A DNA stretch of 64,000 nt from Bog-159 sp049516155 (GTDB lineage Bacteria; Acidobacteriota; Terriglobia; Bryobacterales; Bryobacteraceae). Positions 40,714-50,496 of this stretch are shown in pieces (the first letter of the stretch is position 1; every line of letters starts with the position of its first letter). A program made the position numbers and the translations under genes. The stretch lies in the NCBI GenBank assembly GCA_049516155.1, contig JBEKTJ010000004.1, positions 13,359 through 77,358 on the forward strand, given 5' to 3'. The notes under the pieces are model-generated. The model was given only the letters and a program-made list of their open reading frames with translations. It searched no databases and was not told the origin of the DNA.

Positions 40714-43161
40714 TTACTGCATCGTCACATTGACGGTGTTGGCCGGTTGCCCGTCCGCTACCAACAAGATGTTTACGGAACCTTTACCCGCCAGGGACCG
40801 GGGCAGCGGCCCGACATTCACCTGGTCCTCTCCCGCAAATCCCGGCACCGCTCCCGCATACAAGACCGGCACGTTCACCCCGCCCACCGTGACGTTCACG
40901 CTCGTGGCATGGCGGATACCCGTGCCATACAGCTCCAGATAGACCTGTTCGTTCGCAGGCCCCAGATCGATGGGCGACGGAATCACATCGTTCGCGTTCA
41001 ACTGGTATACGGACTGCAGAATCTGTGCGACTCCGGAGACTAGCGGCAGCACCCAGGCGGCCGCCAGCCCTGAAGCGTTCAACTCGAACAGCCCTGGAGA
41101 AACGGTCCCGATCGTAATCGCGGCGGTCTGGGTCGTTCCATTACTATTCGCAATGGTGACGGCAGCCGCTCCGTTCGCCGTACCATCCGGGATCTCCCAG
41201 TCGATCTGCGTGGGCGATACATAAAACAGCAGCGCCGCGCGCGATCTGCCCGCCGAGTCGGTAAGGGTGACCGTCACGCCATCCAGAGCGGTGCCCAGCG
41301 GCAGGGCAGCCTGGGCGGCGCCAGCGGCAAGGTCGGCGCCGTACGCCGAGACGATCGAATCGGCCGCGAATGGCTCGATCTGGCCGGCCGTGGCCGACTT
41401 AACGATCAGCGGGGTTCCTGTGACGTTTGGAACCTCATAAGCGCCTATCGCCGGAATCGCCGGCCGCGCCAGTCCGTCGTGATCGCGCGCGGTATTATCG
41501 ATTCCATACACAGCGATCCCGCCGATAATGGATCCCGCCTGGCCTGCCGGGCTGCCGGAGGTAAGATGCAGGTCGGGGAGCGATGTGCTCGCCACCAGAG
41601 GGTTCTCATTCACCGACCCAACGATCTCCGTCAGATCGGTCACCGGGGGACCGCCGCCGTACAGCAGATTGTGTGTTCCGTAGAGCCAGGGACAGATATC
41701 CGTATTTGCGCACAACCCGCCGGTCTCCGGGTTCCAGGCGACGAAATAGGGGACGCCGGCCGGATAAAGGGCTGTGGAAACCGAATAGATCAGATTGTTG
41801 CGGCTGTGGACGTAGATCGCTGGCGCGCCCTCCGGCTCGTCGCCATTCTCCGCGATTCCATTGTTATCGCTGGGGTAAGGCGGATTCGCGAACGTGCCGC
41901 ATGCGAAAAGCGTGTTATTGAAGATCTCCACGGCGCCGCTGCCATTCGGGCCATTCTCCGTGCCGCCGGGTATATTGATGCAGTTCCAACCGCCGGTGTC
42001 TTCCGGGTTGTCGGGACCTTTACCGGTATTGTAGAGAACATTGTTGTAAACGGAGACGGGCCCCTGCGAGGGATCGACGGTATCTACGACGATGCCGTCG
42101 CACTGAGTGTCGTGAATAGTGTTGTCGTGAATCGAAATGGAGTACTGATCGTGGCCGGTTGGATCGGAGGGGCCGCCGCTGCCCAGCGGCGAGGAATGCA
42201 CCTGCACTCCGCGGCAGCCATGCACGTTCTCTACCAAATTCCAACCCATGTCGACATAATTGCTGTCGGTCGAGAAGTACACTCCCTGGAACAGCGCCGA
42301 GGCATTGACCGTACCGGCGTTGTAGACATGGTTGCCGTAGAAATCGATGTAACTGGCCTGCGAGGTAGCGAAGCATGCGCCGCCGCCGGCGCCCTGCGTG
42401 TAGGGGCAGGTGATGTCGCTGGCAACAAACCGGTAGTGTGCGCCGCTGCCGGGCTGCGCGGGAGCCTGGCCGCGAAAGGCGATCCCGGCGAAGACGTAAT
42501 TTCCTTGACAGTCGCTGGTGCGCAGCCCGAAGTCGGGCAAGCCTCCGGTCGGGTTGCCTATCGTCACGGCGGCGCCGGGATAAGCCACCAATGCGCGCGG
42601 CAAACCTGTGGCGGAACACCAATTCCCTTGCCCCCCGCCGGATAGCAGAAACGCGGAATCCCAGCCTGTGCCATCGTCGCCCGACTGGGACACACCGTTC
42701 ATGGCGTAAGCGATATCTCCGGGTTGCATGATATTACGAGCGTTCAACAGAGTGCCCCATGGCGACGCGAAGGCGCCGGGATTGCTGTCACTGCCGCCGG
42801 TGGAGACGAAGTAGATATTGCCGGGGGCGACGGTGAAAGGGAGCGGGTTTGAAGACAGCCCATTCACCGTGACGACAAGGCCGCCGGTCGCGGCCGCTGG
42901 GCCAAGCTGGCAGGCGATCTTCTGATACCAGAGCCAGGCCGCGCCCCAGATCTTGCAGTTGACCATGACTCCGCCGCCGGCAGTGGCGATGGAACTGCCC
43001 TGGGAGGCGCCGAAATAATTGCCGTAAATCGTGACATATGCGCCGTTCCCGTTCTCGCCGCCGGTATTAGGTCCACTGGCGATATCGCTGAAAAACAGGA
43101 CCGGGGCCTGCGCCCACAAGCCCGGCAATGCCAGGGCGAGCGTGCCGAGCAGCTTGAACAT
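40714..43161 (-). CDS. Secreted parallel beta-helix protein with TIGR03437 C-terminal domain
   Basis: An 815-residue exported protein. Signal peptide FKLLGTLALALPGLWA; an IPT/TIG-like domain with VTIYGNYFGASQGSS; and a right-handed beta-helix (PbH1) body with VSTGGSDSNPGAFASPWGTL, NARNIMQPGDIAYAMNGV, YSISIHDNTIHDTQCDGIVV and VSVYNNVLYNTGKGPDNPED. The C-terminal 200 residues (VSAYGADLAAGAAQAALPLG, then ALLFYVSPTQIDWEIPDGTA) are the TIGR03437 domain typical of Solibacter-like genomes. A helix of this kind may bind or cleave polysaccharide, for example as a lyase or epimerase, but catalysis is unproven. It is the last gene of the 18-gene unit and its stop is eight bases from element A. Confidence 0.88.
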   Translation of the reverse strand: MFKLLGTLALALPGLWAQAPVLFFSDIASGPNTGGENGNGAYVTIYGNYFGASQGSSIATAGGGVMVNCKIWGAAWLWYQKIACQLGPAAATGGLVVTVNGLSSNPLPFTVAPGNIYFVSTGGSDSNPGAFASPWGTLLNARNIMQPGDIAYAMNGVSQSGDDGTGWDSAFLLSGGGQGNWCSATGLPRALVAYPGAAVTIGNPTGGLPDFGLRTSDCQGNYVFAGIAFRGQAPAQPGSGAHYRFVASDITCPYTQGAGGGACFATSQASYIDFYGNHVYNAGTVNASALFQGVYFSTDSNYVDMGWNLVENVHGCRGVQVHSSPLGSGGPSDPTGHDQYSISIHDNTIHDTQCDGIVVDTVDPSQGPVSVYNNVLYNTGKGPDNPEDTGGWNCINIPGGTENGPNGSGAVEIFNNTLFACGTFANPPYPSDNNGIAENGDEPEGAPAIYVHSRNNLIYSVSTALYPAGVPYFVAWNPETGGLCANTDICPWLYGTHNLLYGGGPPVTDLTEIVGSVNENPLVASTSLPDLHLTSGSPAGQAGSIIGGIAVYGIDNTARDHDGLARPAIPAIGAYEVPNVTGTPLIVKSATAGQIEPFAADSIVSAYGADLAAGAAQAALPLGTALDGVTVTLTDSAGRSRAALLFYVSPTQIDWEIPDGTANGAAAVTIANSNGTTQTAAITIGTVSPGLFELNASGLAAAWVLPLVSGVAQILQSVYQLNANDVIPSPIDLGPANEQVYLELYGTGIRHATSVNVTVGGVNVPVLYAGAVPGFAGEDQVNVGPLPRSLAGKGSVNILLVADGQPANTVNVTMQ

Positions 43162-43177
43162 GATTGACCCAACCCAC

Positions 43178-44848
43178 TTACCTGGACGCCCTCATAGCGC
43201 CGATATCGTAGCCCAGTGCGCCGCCTTCCGCAACCCCAGCGCGATCGGTTTCGAGGCCGGTGTCGACCCCCTTATTCCGCGCCGGACTATTCAGTTGCAG
43301 GTTAAAGGTCCATTGTGCCAGCTCTGCAAACTGCGGATTGGCGCTCACCGAACCGGCGATATTCGTGTTCCGGGGCGCGCCGCCGCTGCCGTAAAACAGG
43401 TTGTTCGATCCCCGAATCCCCGCGCAATTCGCGGTATCCGCGCAGACCGCGTGCGTAGCCGGATTCCAAATTACCAGATACGGAACACCCGAACGATGCA
43501 GGCTGGTAGTCGTTTGACAGATAATGTTGTTGCGAATACGCAGATAGATCGCCGCGCTGCCTCCACCGTAGACGATCCCGGCGTTAGCGTTGCCATACGG
43601 CGGACCGGCGAAAGTACCGCAGCCATATAGCGTGTTGTTATAGATCTCGACCGCACCGGAACCCTTCGGGCCGCGCTCGGTGGACCCTGGAACGTAGATG
43701 CAAGACCAGCCGCCGGTCTTCTCAGGATTGTTGGGACCCTGGCCGGCGTTATAAATGACGTTGTTATATACCGAGACGGACCCTTTGGAGGGATCCACCG
43801 TGTCGATGATGATGCCGTCGCACTGGGTGTCGTGAATGGCGTTGTCGTGGATCCTGATGTCGTACTGGTTCAAGCCGGACGCAGGCTCGCCGCTCTGTGG
43901 AGTGGAATGGATCTGGATGCCCCGGCAACCGTGCACGTTGGCGACGGTGTTCCACCCGATATCCAGGTGATTGCTATCGGTGCCGAAGTAAGCGCCGTGA
44001 TAGAGCGCCGAGGCAGTGGCACTCCCTGTATCGTGTACATTGTTGCCATAGAATGCCAGCGACGAGGATTCGACGGTGTCCATGCAGGCTCCGGAGCCAT
44101 CGCCGGTGGGGCACGAAAGATCGTTCGCGATAATCCGCCACCCCGTGCTGCCCCATAAAGCCATGGCGGAGACTTGTCCACGCAACGTGAAGCCTGCAAA
44201 CACCCAGTAATTCGGATAACTTGCGCCTTGCGGAGCGGTCCGGATGCCGCTGGGCGGTCCCGTCACACTCCCGATGGTCGCGGTGGCCTGCGGATATGCG
44301 ACAAATGCCATGGGGGCCGCGGCCGTCCCGCCGGCACGCAGCAATAGCGATGCTTGCCATCCGGAGCCATCGTCGCCGGTCTGTGCGACGCCGTTCATCA
44401 CATAGGTGGTGTCCCCCGGTTGCATCGAGTCGCGGGCCTTCATTAGAGTATGCCACGGGGAGTTATACCGCCCACTGTTGCGGTCGTTGCCGTTAGTGGA
44501 TACAAAGTAAATATGTCCCGATCGAACGGTGAACGGCACTCCATTGGAAGCGCCCGCCGCAGTGGTCACCACAATGTTGCCCGTGACTGCCGCGGCGCCG
44601 AGCTGAATGGCGATCTTGGTATCGGTCCACATAGGATACGCGCCAGCCGCCGCACCGCCGACGGTTACCGAAGAACTGCCGCGCGCAGGGCCAAAGTTCC
44701 TGCCGTAAATGGTGACGATGGCTCCGGCGTTATTCTGGCCGCCGGATTTCGGGCCGCTCGCCAGATCGGTGAAGAATATGCGCGGGGCAGCGCCCCAGCA
44801 CGCTCCAGCGCTCAGCAATGCCGCGCATGCCGCAATGGCTCTTTCCAT
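43178..44848 (-). CDS. Secreted parallel beta-helix protein (paralogue without TIGR03437)
   Basis: A 556-residue exported paralogue of the next gene. Signal peptide RAIAACAALLSAGACWGA; IPT-like VTIYGRNFGPARGSSSVTVG; PbH1 body with VSTNGNDRNSGRYNSPWHTL, MQPGDTTYVMNGV, YDIRIHDNAIHDTQCDGIII and VSVYNNVIYNAGQGPNNPEK. It stops where the 815-residue protein continues into TIGR03437. The shared NNPE(D/K)TGGW segment shows that the two arose by tandem duplication. It sits just after a GT2 gene, so it is probably exported to modify or bind the product polysaccharide. Confidence 0.86.
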   Translation of the reverse strand: MERAIAACAALLSAGACWGAAPRIFFTDLASGPKSGGQNNAGAIVTIYGRNFGPARGSSSVTVGGAAAGAYPMWTDTKIAIQLGAAAVTGNIVVTTAAGASNGVPFTVRSGHIYFVSTNGNDRNSGRYNSPWHTLMKARDSMQPGDTTYVMNGVAQTGDDGSGWQASLLLRAGGTAAAPMAFVAYPQATATIGSVTGPPSGIRTAPQGASYPNYWVFAGFTLRGQVSAMALWGSTGWRIIANDLSCPTGDGSGACMDTVESSSLAFYGNNVHDTGSATASALYHGAYFGTDSNHLDIGWNTVANVHGCRGIQIHSTPQSGEPASGLNQYDIRIHDNAIHDTQCDGIIIDTVDPSKGSVSVYNNVIYNAGQGPNNPEKTGGWSCIYVPGSTERGPKGSGAVEIYNNTLYGCGTFAGPPYGNANAGIVYGGGSAAIYLRIRNNIICQTTTSLHRSGVPYLVIWNPATHAVCADTANCAGIRGSNNLFYGSGGAPRNTNIAGSVSANPQFAELAQWTFNLQLNSPARNKGVDTGLETDRAGVAEGGALGYDIGAMRASR

Positions 44849-44849
44849 G

Positions 44850-45782
44850 TTACATTCCTGCGTTGCTCAACCGGGCTGCGCCGACGCAGACCCGCACCAA
44901 TGGATCCATGATCGCCCGCACCAGCATGTAGACATTAGGTACGCTCAAGGGATAATAACCGACTGCCCGAAGATAGCTGCCGATGGACTGTGTCACCGCG
45001 CCGCCCCTGAAGAGCGAGTCACCCAACTCCCGATATATGTTTCCTAAAGCCTGCAACCGCTCCAGCCGCGAGGCCGCGCCGGACTTATGGTGTTTGGCCA
45101 CGAAATGCAATTGCCACTGCAGCAAACGCTCCAGGTTCGCGGTCGTGGAGGTCGGTGAAATCCGGTAATACGCCAGCACCTCGTCTATGTACGCAATCTT
45201 GTACCGCAAGGCGATGCGGAACCAAAGGTCGCGGTCCTCGGTGGTCTGCATGGCTTCGTCGAACCAGCCCGCTGTCTCGAGACAACTCTTGCGGAACATG
45301 ACCGTGGTGCAAATCACGTGAGCGTGACGCGTGTAGATGTGCCGCGCGATGCTTCCCGACAGGTATTTGGGTTCGACTTTGAGCTGGCCTGTAACCGATC
45401 CCCGCGTATCGATACGGGCCACCCGCGCGTGTACCAGGCCTACGGCCGGATCGGCATCCAGGGCTTCAATACTACGCTGCAAGCGTTGCGGCAACCACAC
45501 GTCGTCGGCATCCAAGAGGGCAATGAACTCGCCGCGGGCCGCTCGAATGCCCGAATTCCGGGCGGCCGACACGCCCTGGTTGGGCTGATACACGTACTGC
45601 AACCGGTTCTGTAGCTTGGAACGATAGGAGTCCACGACGACGCGCGTATCGTCAATGCTGCCATCGTCCACAATCACGATTTCCCAATTCGGGGAAGTCT
45701 GCGCAAGTACGCTATCGATCGCATAGGGCAGGTATGCGGCCGCGTTATAAGATGGCACTACGACGCTGGCGCGAGGTGTCAT
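44850..45782 (-). CDS. GT2-family glycosyltransferase
   Basis: A 310-residue GT-A enzyme. The start is SVVVPSYNAAAYLPYAIDSV, followed by IVIVDDGSIDDTRVVVDSYR, GVSAARNSGIRAARGEFIAL and the DxD-type LLDADDVWLP. RKSCLETAGWFDEAMQTTED carries the catalytic-base region. It adds a sugar to a lipid-linked intermediate. ATG 45782 overlaps the TGA of the flippase gene by the ATGA pattern, so the longer open frame to 46466 is antisense noise of the flippase. Confidence 0.93.
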   Translation of the reverse strand: MTPRASVVVPSYNAAAYLPYAIDSVLAQTSPNWEIVIVDDGSIDDTRVVVDSYRSKLQNRLQYVYQPNQGVSAARNSGIRAARGEFIALLDADDVWLPQRLQRSIEALDADPAVGLVHARVARIDTRGSVTGQLKVEPKYLSGSIARHIYTRHAHVICTTVMFRKSCLETAGWFDEAMQTTEDRDLWFRIALRYKIAYIDEVLAYYRISPTSTTANLERLLQWQLHFVAKHHKSGAASRLERLQALGNIYRELGDSLFRGGAVTQSIGSYLRAVGYYPLSVPNVYMLVRAIMDPLVRVCVGAARLSNAGM

Positions 45783-47344
45783 TTGCAAACCACTTCCTCC
45801 TCTTCGGCCGCGATTTCGGCGAGGATCGGTTCGTCGATAAGGGATACCACAGATTCGCTGCGCAGGCTGCGCCATACAGACGCCGGCAAAGAGCGCACGC
45901 GCGCATCCATCAGGAACAACGCCCCGACATAAATCGACAAACCCGCCGCGCACCGGCAGACGGCGTTGAGCAAATGCGACTGGAGCGCGATCTGGGAACC
46001 TACCGCCCAAGCCGACACTCCAGCGGCGCCATACTTGGCCAGCGCAGTCACGCGCACGCCGATCGGCAGGATGCGGGACGAGGCCAGCCACAGCAGCAAA
46101 ATAGTAACAATGTGTGTCGCTAGCAGCGCGACCGCCGCGCCTTGCAGACCCATCCGCGGCAGCAGCAAACAATTCAGAACGATATTCAATGCCGTGGAAC
46201 ACAACAACGCCAAAGCCATGGTGCCCGTCTTCTTCTGAATCAGCAGCCCGGCGCAGAGAAAAACATGCGTCGTGTAGATCAGCAGGCCGCCCACCAGATA
46301 GGGTATGAGCTTGTCCGCGCCCAAGTACTTCGGTGAGGCGAGCAGCACCAGGGCGTCGTGCGATCCCAAAGTGACGAGCATGTAAATGCCGGCCGCCGCC
46401 ATCAGATAGAAATCCAGCGAGACGTGCAGAAACTCCGTGGTTCTGACGCGGCCCTCCGCAGTCCAAAGCCGCAGGTAGATAGGCAGTATCGCGAGACCGA
46501 GCGGCACTGTCATCAAGTCGTTTACATACTGGGACAAGCCATAAGCGACCGAATAATAACCCAGAGCTTCGGCGCCCAGATAGTACCGCACCAAGGCCCG
46601 GTCGGCCGTGAGCAGGATGACACCGGCCAACTCATAGAAGACCAGCGGCAATCCGAATCCGACGGCGGAGCGGAATAGCGCGCGGTCGAAACTGATGGCG
46701 CTCAACAGCCGCCGGCGGAACAGCCACAATACCAGAACCGTTACGAATACGAGCTCCGCCGCCATAGTGCCGGATAAATAGGTCCGCACGGACCGTCCGA
46801 GCCCGGGCAAGAAGGCGCAGACCGTGCCTACCGTGGCGGCTTTCATCAGAACCGAGGCCGCGTTGTATGCCGCGGTCCGCTCCTCGATGCGCAAAAAAGA
46901 TAGCAGAATGGATTCGATCGCGCGCAACAAAATCAACGCCGATGCGAAGCACAGCAGGGTCGCCAGAGGGCCGTCGATCAGATGCCGCAGCACCAGTTTC
47001 ACCGCCACCAGGAACACCAGCGTAATGGCCACCGCCATAGCGGCCACACCGAAGAGCATGGTCGAGTAATAGCTCCGCGCGGACTGGCGGTTTTCCGAGA
47101 ATTCCTTTTGGTTGTAGAACCGGAGCACCGAGTTTTGCATCCCGGCTTTGGATAGCGCGGTGGGCACCAGCAGGATCTTCTGGATGAAATCGATCATGCC
47201 ATAGTCGGCGACCGAGAATATCCGGGTGAAGATCGGAAAAGAAATAAAACCGATCGCCAGGCCGCCGAACAGACCCGCCAGATAGTGGGAGGAGTGTTGG
47301 ACCAGCTTCTTCATTTCGCCGGCTACTGAGCGTGATAAATCCAT
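45779..47344 (-). CDS. Wzx-like polysaccharide flippase
   Basis: A 521-residue inner-membrane protein with about twelve to fourteen helices. HYLAGLFGGLAIGFISFPIF and TRIFSVADYGMIDFIQKILL match the oligosaccharide flippase N-terminus, and GLPLVFYELAGVILLTADRA with RALVRYYLGAEALGYYSVAY matches the mid-protein MATE-like repeat. It flips undecaprenyl-linked repeat units to the periplasm. An in-frame ATG at 47314 is an alternative start. Confidence 0.88.
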   Translation of the reverse strand: MDLSRSVAGEMKKLVQHSSHYLAGLFGGLAIGFISFPIFTRIFSVADYGMIDFIQKILLVPTALSKAGMQNSVLRFYNQKEFSENRQSARSYYSTMLFGVAAMAVAITLVFLVAVKLVLRHLIDGPLATLLCFASALILLRAIESILLSFLRIEERTAAYNAASVLMKAATVGTVCAFLPGLGRSVRTYLSGTMAAELVFVTVLVLWLFRRRLLSAISFDRALFRSAVGFGLPLVFYELAGVILLTADRALVRYYLGAEALGYYSVAYGLSQYVNDLMTVPLGLAILPIYLRLWTAEGRVRTTEFLHVSLDFYLMAAAGIYMLVTLGSHDALVLLASPKYLGADKLIPYLVGGLLIYTTHVFLCAGLLIQKKTGTMALALLCSTALNIVLNCLLLPRMGLQGAAVALLATHIVTILLLWLASSRILPIGVRVTALAKYGAAGVSAWAVGSQIALQSHLLNAVCRCAAGLSIYVGALFLMDARVRSLPASVWRSLRSESVVSLIDEPILAEIAAEEEEVVCK

Positions 47345-47371
47345 GGGATCAACTGTCTGAACGGTTCTAAC

Positions 47372-48712
47372 TTATGCAAGCACTGCGTCGTCCGGCAGCG
47401 GCGTTTCGGCATCCTCGGCCGCATCGCTCTCCACCGCTTCTGCATTTTCCACTGTAAGGGCGTACGCCACCATGCCGGCAATCACCCACAGGTAACCGCA
47501 AACCTGCAGAAAATTCCAGCGGTCTCCGAACATATTGGCGACAAAAGCGGTGACCAGCCACGCCGCCAAGCCAAGGCCCAGGGAGGCATAAAAGGGATCC
47601 TTGGCCCTGCGGGAAAATGAAAGCCCTACCCAGAAGGTTTTGGCCAGTATCCAAAGGAATAGAGCGAGGCCGAAAACGCCCGTCTCCACCAGCAGCTTGA
47701 GAAAGAAGTTGTGCGTGTCCTCGTAATCTCCCACGCGGTGCATATAGGCATAAGTGTTGAATCCGGACCCCAGTATGACGTTCGAATCGAACACCTGCAT
47801 GGCGTCCTCCCACAAGGTAATCCGCGTTTCGGAGGAATGATCGAGACCTCCAGTGTCATAAGTCATGGTGACCCGTTCGCGGACGGCATTGGGCACCAGC
47901 GCGGTCCACGTGAAAACGAACCCCATCAGAGCCACCACCATCCAACGCTTCTTCGCCAGACCCAGAAACAACCAACCCGCCAGGAGGGCCACATAGCCGC
48001 CGCGCGACAAGCTATACATCAGGCAGACTGTCGAAAGCCCGCCCAGCGTCCAGTATGTTAACCGAATGAGTAAATTCTTCTCGAAAGCCGCCAAAGCGAG
48101 CAGGAACATGACGAATTGCGCTTCGAACGCGGCCATACCGTTGATGCCTGCATAGCCCATGCTGCCCGCATCGCGGAGGTCATAGGAGAACGCGGAAAAA
48201 TCGCGTCCCGATACCGTGCTCATGAAGTTGCGGTCGAGCGCCAACACCGCCAGACACATCAGGACGATGATGCCTTTCATCTGCAGCCGGGTGGGTTCGA
48301 CTGCCGCAACCAATAAGAGCAGGGCCGGCATCATCATGTAATCGGCCCACACAGAGAACCTTTCGCTACCCGGGAATGGAAGCGGCGCACCCAGGTAGAA
48401 CGAGCCCAGTATCAGGGAAAGAAATGTAAAAGCGGCATAAATGCCGATGAGCAGTGTCCACGGTGTCTTGGGCAGGACCGGTCGTTTCCGCCGGATAACG
48501 CCGATCGCGACGGCTAACAGGACGATAGTGACTACGCTCGCTCCCAAGGGGAAGGTGTTCAGCCGATAGCGCATCGTTTGCAGCGGAAGCAGCGGCGCCA
48601 GATAGAAGATACCTACGATCGGCCGCCAGAAGATGCTGCCTAAAATTGCAAGGATAGCCCCGATGTACATGAGCGAGCCAAGCGATCCTTCGGCGCCGAA
48701 GTGAAGTGACAT
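47372..48712 (-). CDS. O-antigen ligase / Wzy-type polymerase
   Basis: A 446-residue protein with about ten to twelve helices and one large periplasmic loop (RVTMTYDTGGLDHSSETRIT, then LWEDAMQVFDSNVILGSGFN and RVGDYEDTHNFFLKLLVETG). The HNxxL/E-type pattern DTHNFFLKLLVETG is the Wzy_C / O-antigen ligase signature. It polymerises or ligates the repeat units after Wzx transfer. Confidence 0.87.
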   Translation of the reverse strand: MSLHFGAEGSLGSLMYIGAILAILGSIFWRPIVGIFYLAPLLPLQTMRYRLNTFPLGASVVTIVLLAVAIGVIRRKRPVLPKTPWTLLIGIYAAFTFLSLILGSFYLGAPLPFPGSERFSVWADYMMMPALLLLVAAVEPTRLQMKGIIVLMCLAVLALDRNFMSTVSGRDFSAFSYDLRDAGSMGYAGINGMAAFEAQFVMFLLALAAFEKNLLIRLTYWTLGGLSTVCLMYSLSRGGYVALLAGWLFLGLAKKRWMVVALMGFVFTWTALVPNAVRERVTMTYDTGGLDHSSETRITLWEDAMQVFDSNVILGSGFNTYAYMHRVGDYEDTHNFFLKLLVETGVFGLALFLWILAKTFWVGLSFSRRAKDPFYASLGLGLAAWLVTAFVANMFGDRWNFLQVCGYLWVIAGMVAYALTVENAEAVESDAAEDAETPLPDDAVLA

Positions 48713-48729
48713 AGAGTTTAACCGAAGGT

Positions 48730-49749
48730 CTAGGCGAGAGGCTCAACCGTGGGGCCGATTCGGGGCGGCATGCCGGCGGCGGTACGTGGCTTGCGGGCGC
48801 CGCCAATGCCCAGCAGGCACATGGCGCGTGCCGTTCCGTAGGCCGCATATAACACGGTCAGCGGAAGATATTGGCTCCAGTTCTTACGCTCCGCGCACGC
48901 AAGCAGGGCCAGCACGAGCGGGCCCATCAGGAACACCGCGGTTCCGGCCAAGGCCGCGGCGACGCTGCCGAATAATATGCCGCCGGCTGCCCCGGCTGCG
49001 GCTGAAGCGATGCCGATCAGCATAGCTATGGCAAAAAGCATCGCCTTGCGGGACTTCGAGTGCAAAATGTCCCGCAGAAATACTTTGTGCACATTGACGC
49101 CGTGCCAGGATTGCTTCCGATAGAAACTCTCCAGCGTTTGCGGTGTCCCTAAATGCACGGCGCTCAGCGACGGTACCGCCACTATGGGTACCGACGACGC
49201 GGCCGCCCGCTCGCAGAACTCGGTGTCTTCGCTGGTGACAATAGTTTCGTCAAAACCGCCCAGATTTGTGAACAATTCGCGGCCGATCGCCATGTCGCCG
49301 CCGGGCACGTACGAAACGGGACCGTCTTTCATCCGCCACAAATCGCCATACCACGCCCTGGCCACCCAGGATGAGTTTGCCGGAATGCGATACTGTGCGC
49401 CGATAATTCGAAATGCGTCCGCGCGCAGCAGATCGACGGCCTGTTGCAACCAGTGACGGGGCGCCACGCAATCCGCGTCCAGGAAGGCCAGAAACTCGCC
49501 CACGGCCGTGGCCGCACCGAAGTTCCGTAATGCCGAGATCCGCACGCCGCTGCGCTCCAGCACGGTCAGGGACATCCATCCGCCGAAACTGTGCGCGATC
49601 TCCCGCGTGCGGTCCGTCGATCCGTTGTCCACCACGATGACTTCGAAACCGTCCGGGGGCAGCGTCTGTTGCTTCAACGAAGCCAGACAACGTGCGATGA
49701 CGGTTTCCTCGTTCAACGCCGGCACGATCACGGATATGATAGGCGGCAT
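48730..49749 (-). CDS. GT2-family glycosyltransferase with C-terminal membrane helices
   Basis: A 339-residue GT-A enzyme: ISVIVPALNEETVIARCLAS, VIVVDNGSTDRTREIAHSFG, SALRNFGAATAVGEFLAFLD with DADC, and GGFDETIVTSEDTEFCERAA. Three hydrophobic stretches near the C-terminus (LFAIAMLIGIASAAAGAAGG, AALAGTAVFLMGPLVLALLA and a weaker YLPLTVLYAAYG) place it at the membrane. It probably extends the lipid-linked repeat unit. Confidence 0.9.
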   Translation of the reverse strand: MPPIISVIVPALNEETVIARCLASLKQQTLPPDGFEVIVVDNGSTDRTREIAHSFGGWMSLTVLERSGVRISALRNFGAATAVGEFLAFLDADCVAPRHWLQQAVDLLRADAFRIIGAQYRIPANSSWVARAWYGDLWRMKDGPVSYVPGGDMAIGRELFTNLGGFDETIVTSEDTEFCERAAASSVPIVAVPSLSAVHLGTPQTLESFYRKQSWHGVNVHKVFLRDILHSKSRKAMLFAIAMLIGIASAAAGAAGGILFGSVAAALAGTAVFLMGPLVLALLACAERKNWSQYLPLTVLYAAYGTARAMCLLGIGGARKPRTAAGMPPRIGPTVEPLA

Positions 49750-49750
49750 C

Positions 49751-50467
49751 TTAGCGCACTCTCTTCAGAAAGCCGTGAGGGCTGTATGTCAAGTAGAATT
49801 TCTCGCGGGTTTCGTCGATTTCGAAGTCGCCCGTTTCGCGGAGGAACTCGCGGCAAGCTTCCATGGGACCCGGTCCAAACCATCGGGAGATCGGGTTGCC
49901 GTTCAGATTGGTGTCGTCCAAAATCAGGTAGCTGCCAACCGAAACGAGCTTACTGTAGATCCGTAGCTCATCGAGCACGTGCGGTCCGGCATGGTCGCCA
50001 TCCAGCGTCACCAGGACCGTGTCCCGGGGCTGGATTGCGCCGCGCACCGTGTCCAGGATCTCCGGCGCCGTGGAGGATCCCCGCAAGTAAGTAATGCGCG
50101 GATGCTGCGGGCGATTGGGACGGTCTTCGATATCGATGGTCAGAACGCGGCCCTTGCCGATCAAATCGAAGATCGATGCGAAAAAGAAAGCGCTGCCCCC
50201 ATTGTAAGTGCCCGTTTCGATGAGCAGATCGGGCTTCAGCGCGAATAGAATCTCCTGATAAATCCAAAGATCCAGCGGCACTTTCAGGACCGGCGTGCCC
50301 ATCCAGTAAGTGTTTCTCCAGGTCCGGTTCGCCGAACTGTGATACAGCATATGAAACGCGGTACTGATCTGGGCGCTGAAACGGTGCGCCAGCCAGGGCC
50401 GGCCCTTCATTACCCGCATGAGAAGCGGGAGAGGCAACGTAGAGGCAAGCAGAGATTTTGCGTCCAT
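49751..50467 (-). CDS. CmcI/RMNT-type SAM-dependent methyltransferase
   Basis: A 238-residue protein with the SAM site LIETGTYNGGSAFFFASIFD, acidic strand RVLTIDIEDRPNRPQHPRIT and metal region LVTLDGDHAGPHVLDELRIY and LILDDTNLNGNPISRWFGPG. These match the CmcI (rhamnosyl O-methyltransferase / cephalosporin hydroxylase) family. In this operon it probably O-methylates a sugar of the repeat unit. The gene is one base from the GT2 start downstream. Confidence 0.88.
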   Translation of the reverse strand: MDAKSLLASTLPLPLLMRVMKGRPWLAHRFSAQISTAFHMLYHSSANRTWRNTYWMGTPVLKVPLDLWIYQEILFALKPDLLIETGTYNGGSAFFFASIFDLIGKGRVLTIDIEDRPNRPQHPRITYLRGSSTAPEILDTVRGAIQPRDTVLVTLDGDHAGPHVLDELRIYSKLVSVGSYLILDDTNLNGNPISRWFGPGPMEACREFLRETGDFEIDETREKFYLTYSPHGFLKRVR

Positions 50468-50496
50468 TAAAATGTCCTCCTGCGAGATGCGGCAGG

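Noticed and set aside
45783..46466. Longer N-terminus of the GT2 gene
   Set aside because: The stretch is out-of-frame reading of the flippase gene; the ATGA overlap at 45779-45782 defines the start.
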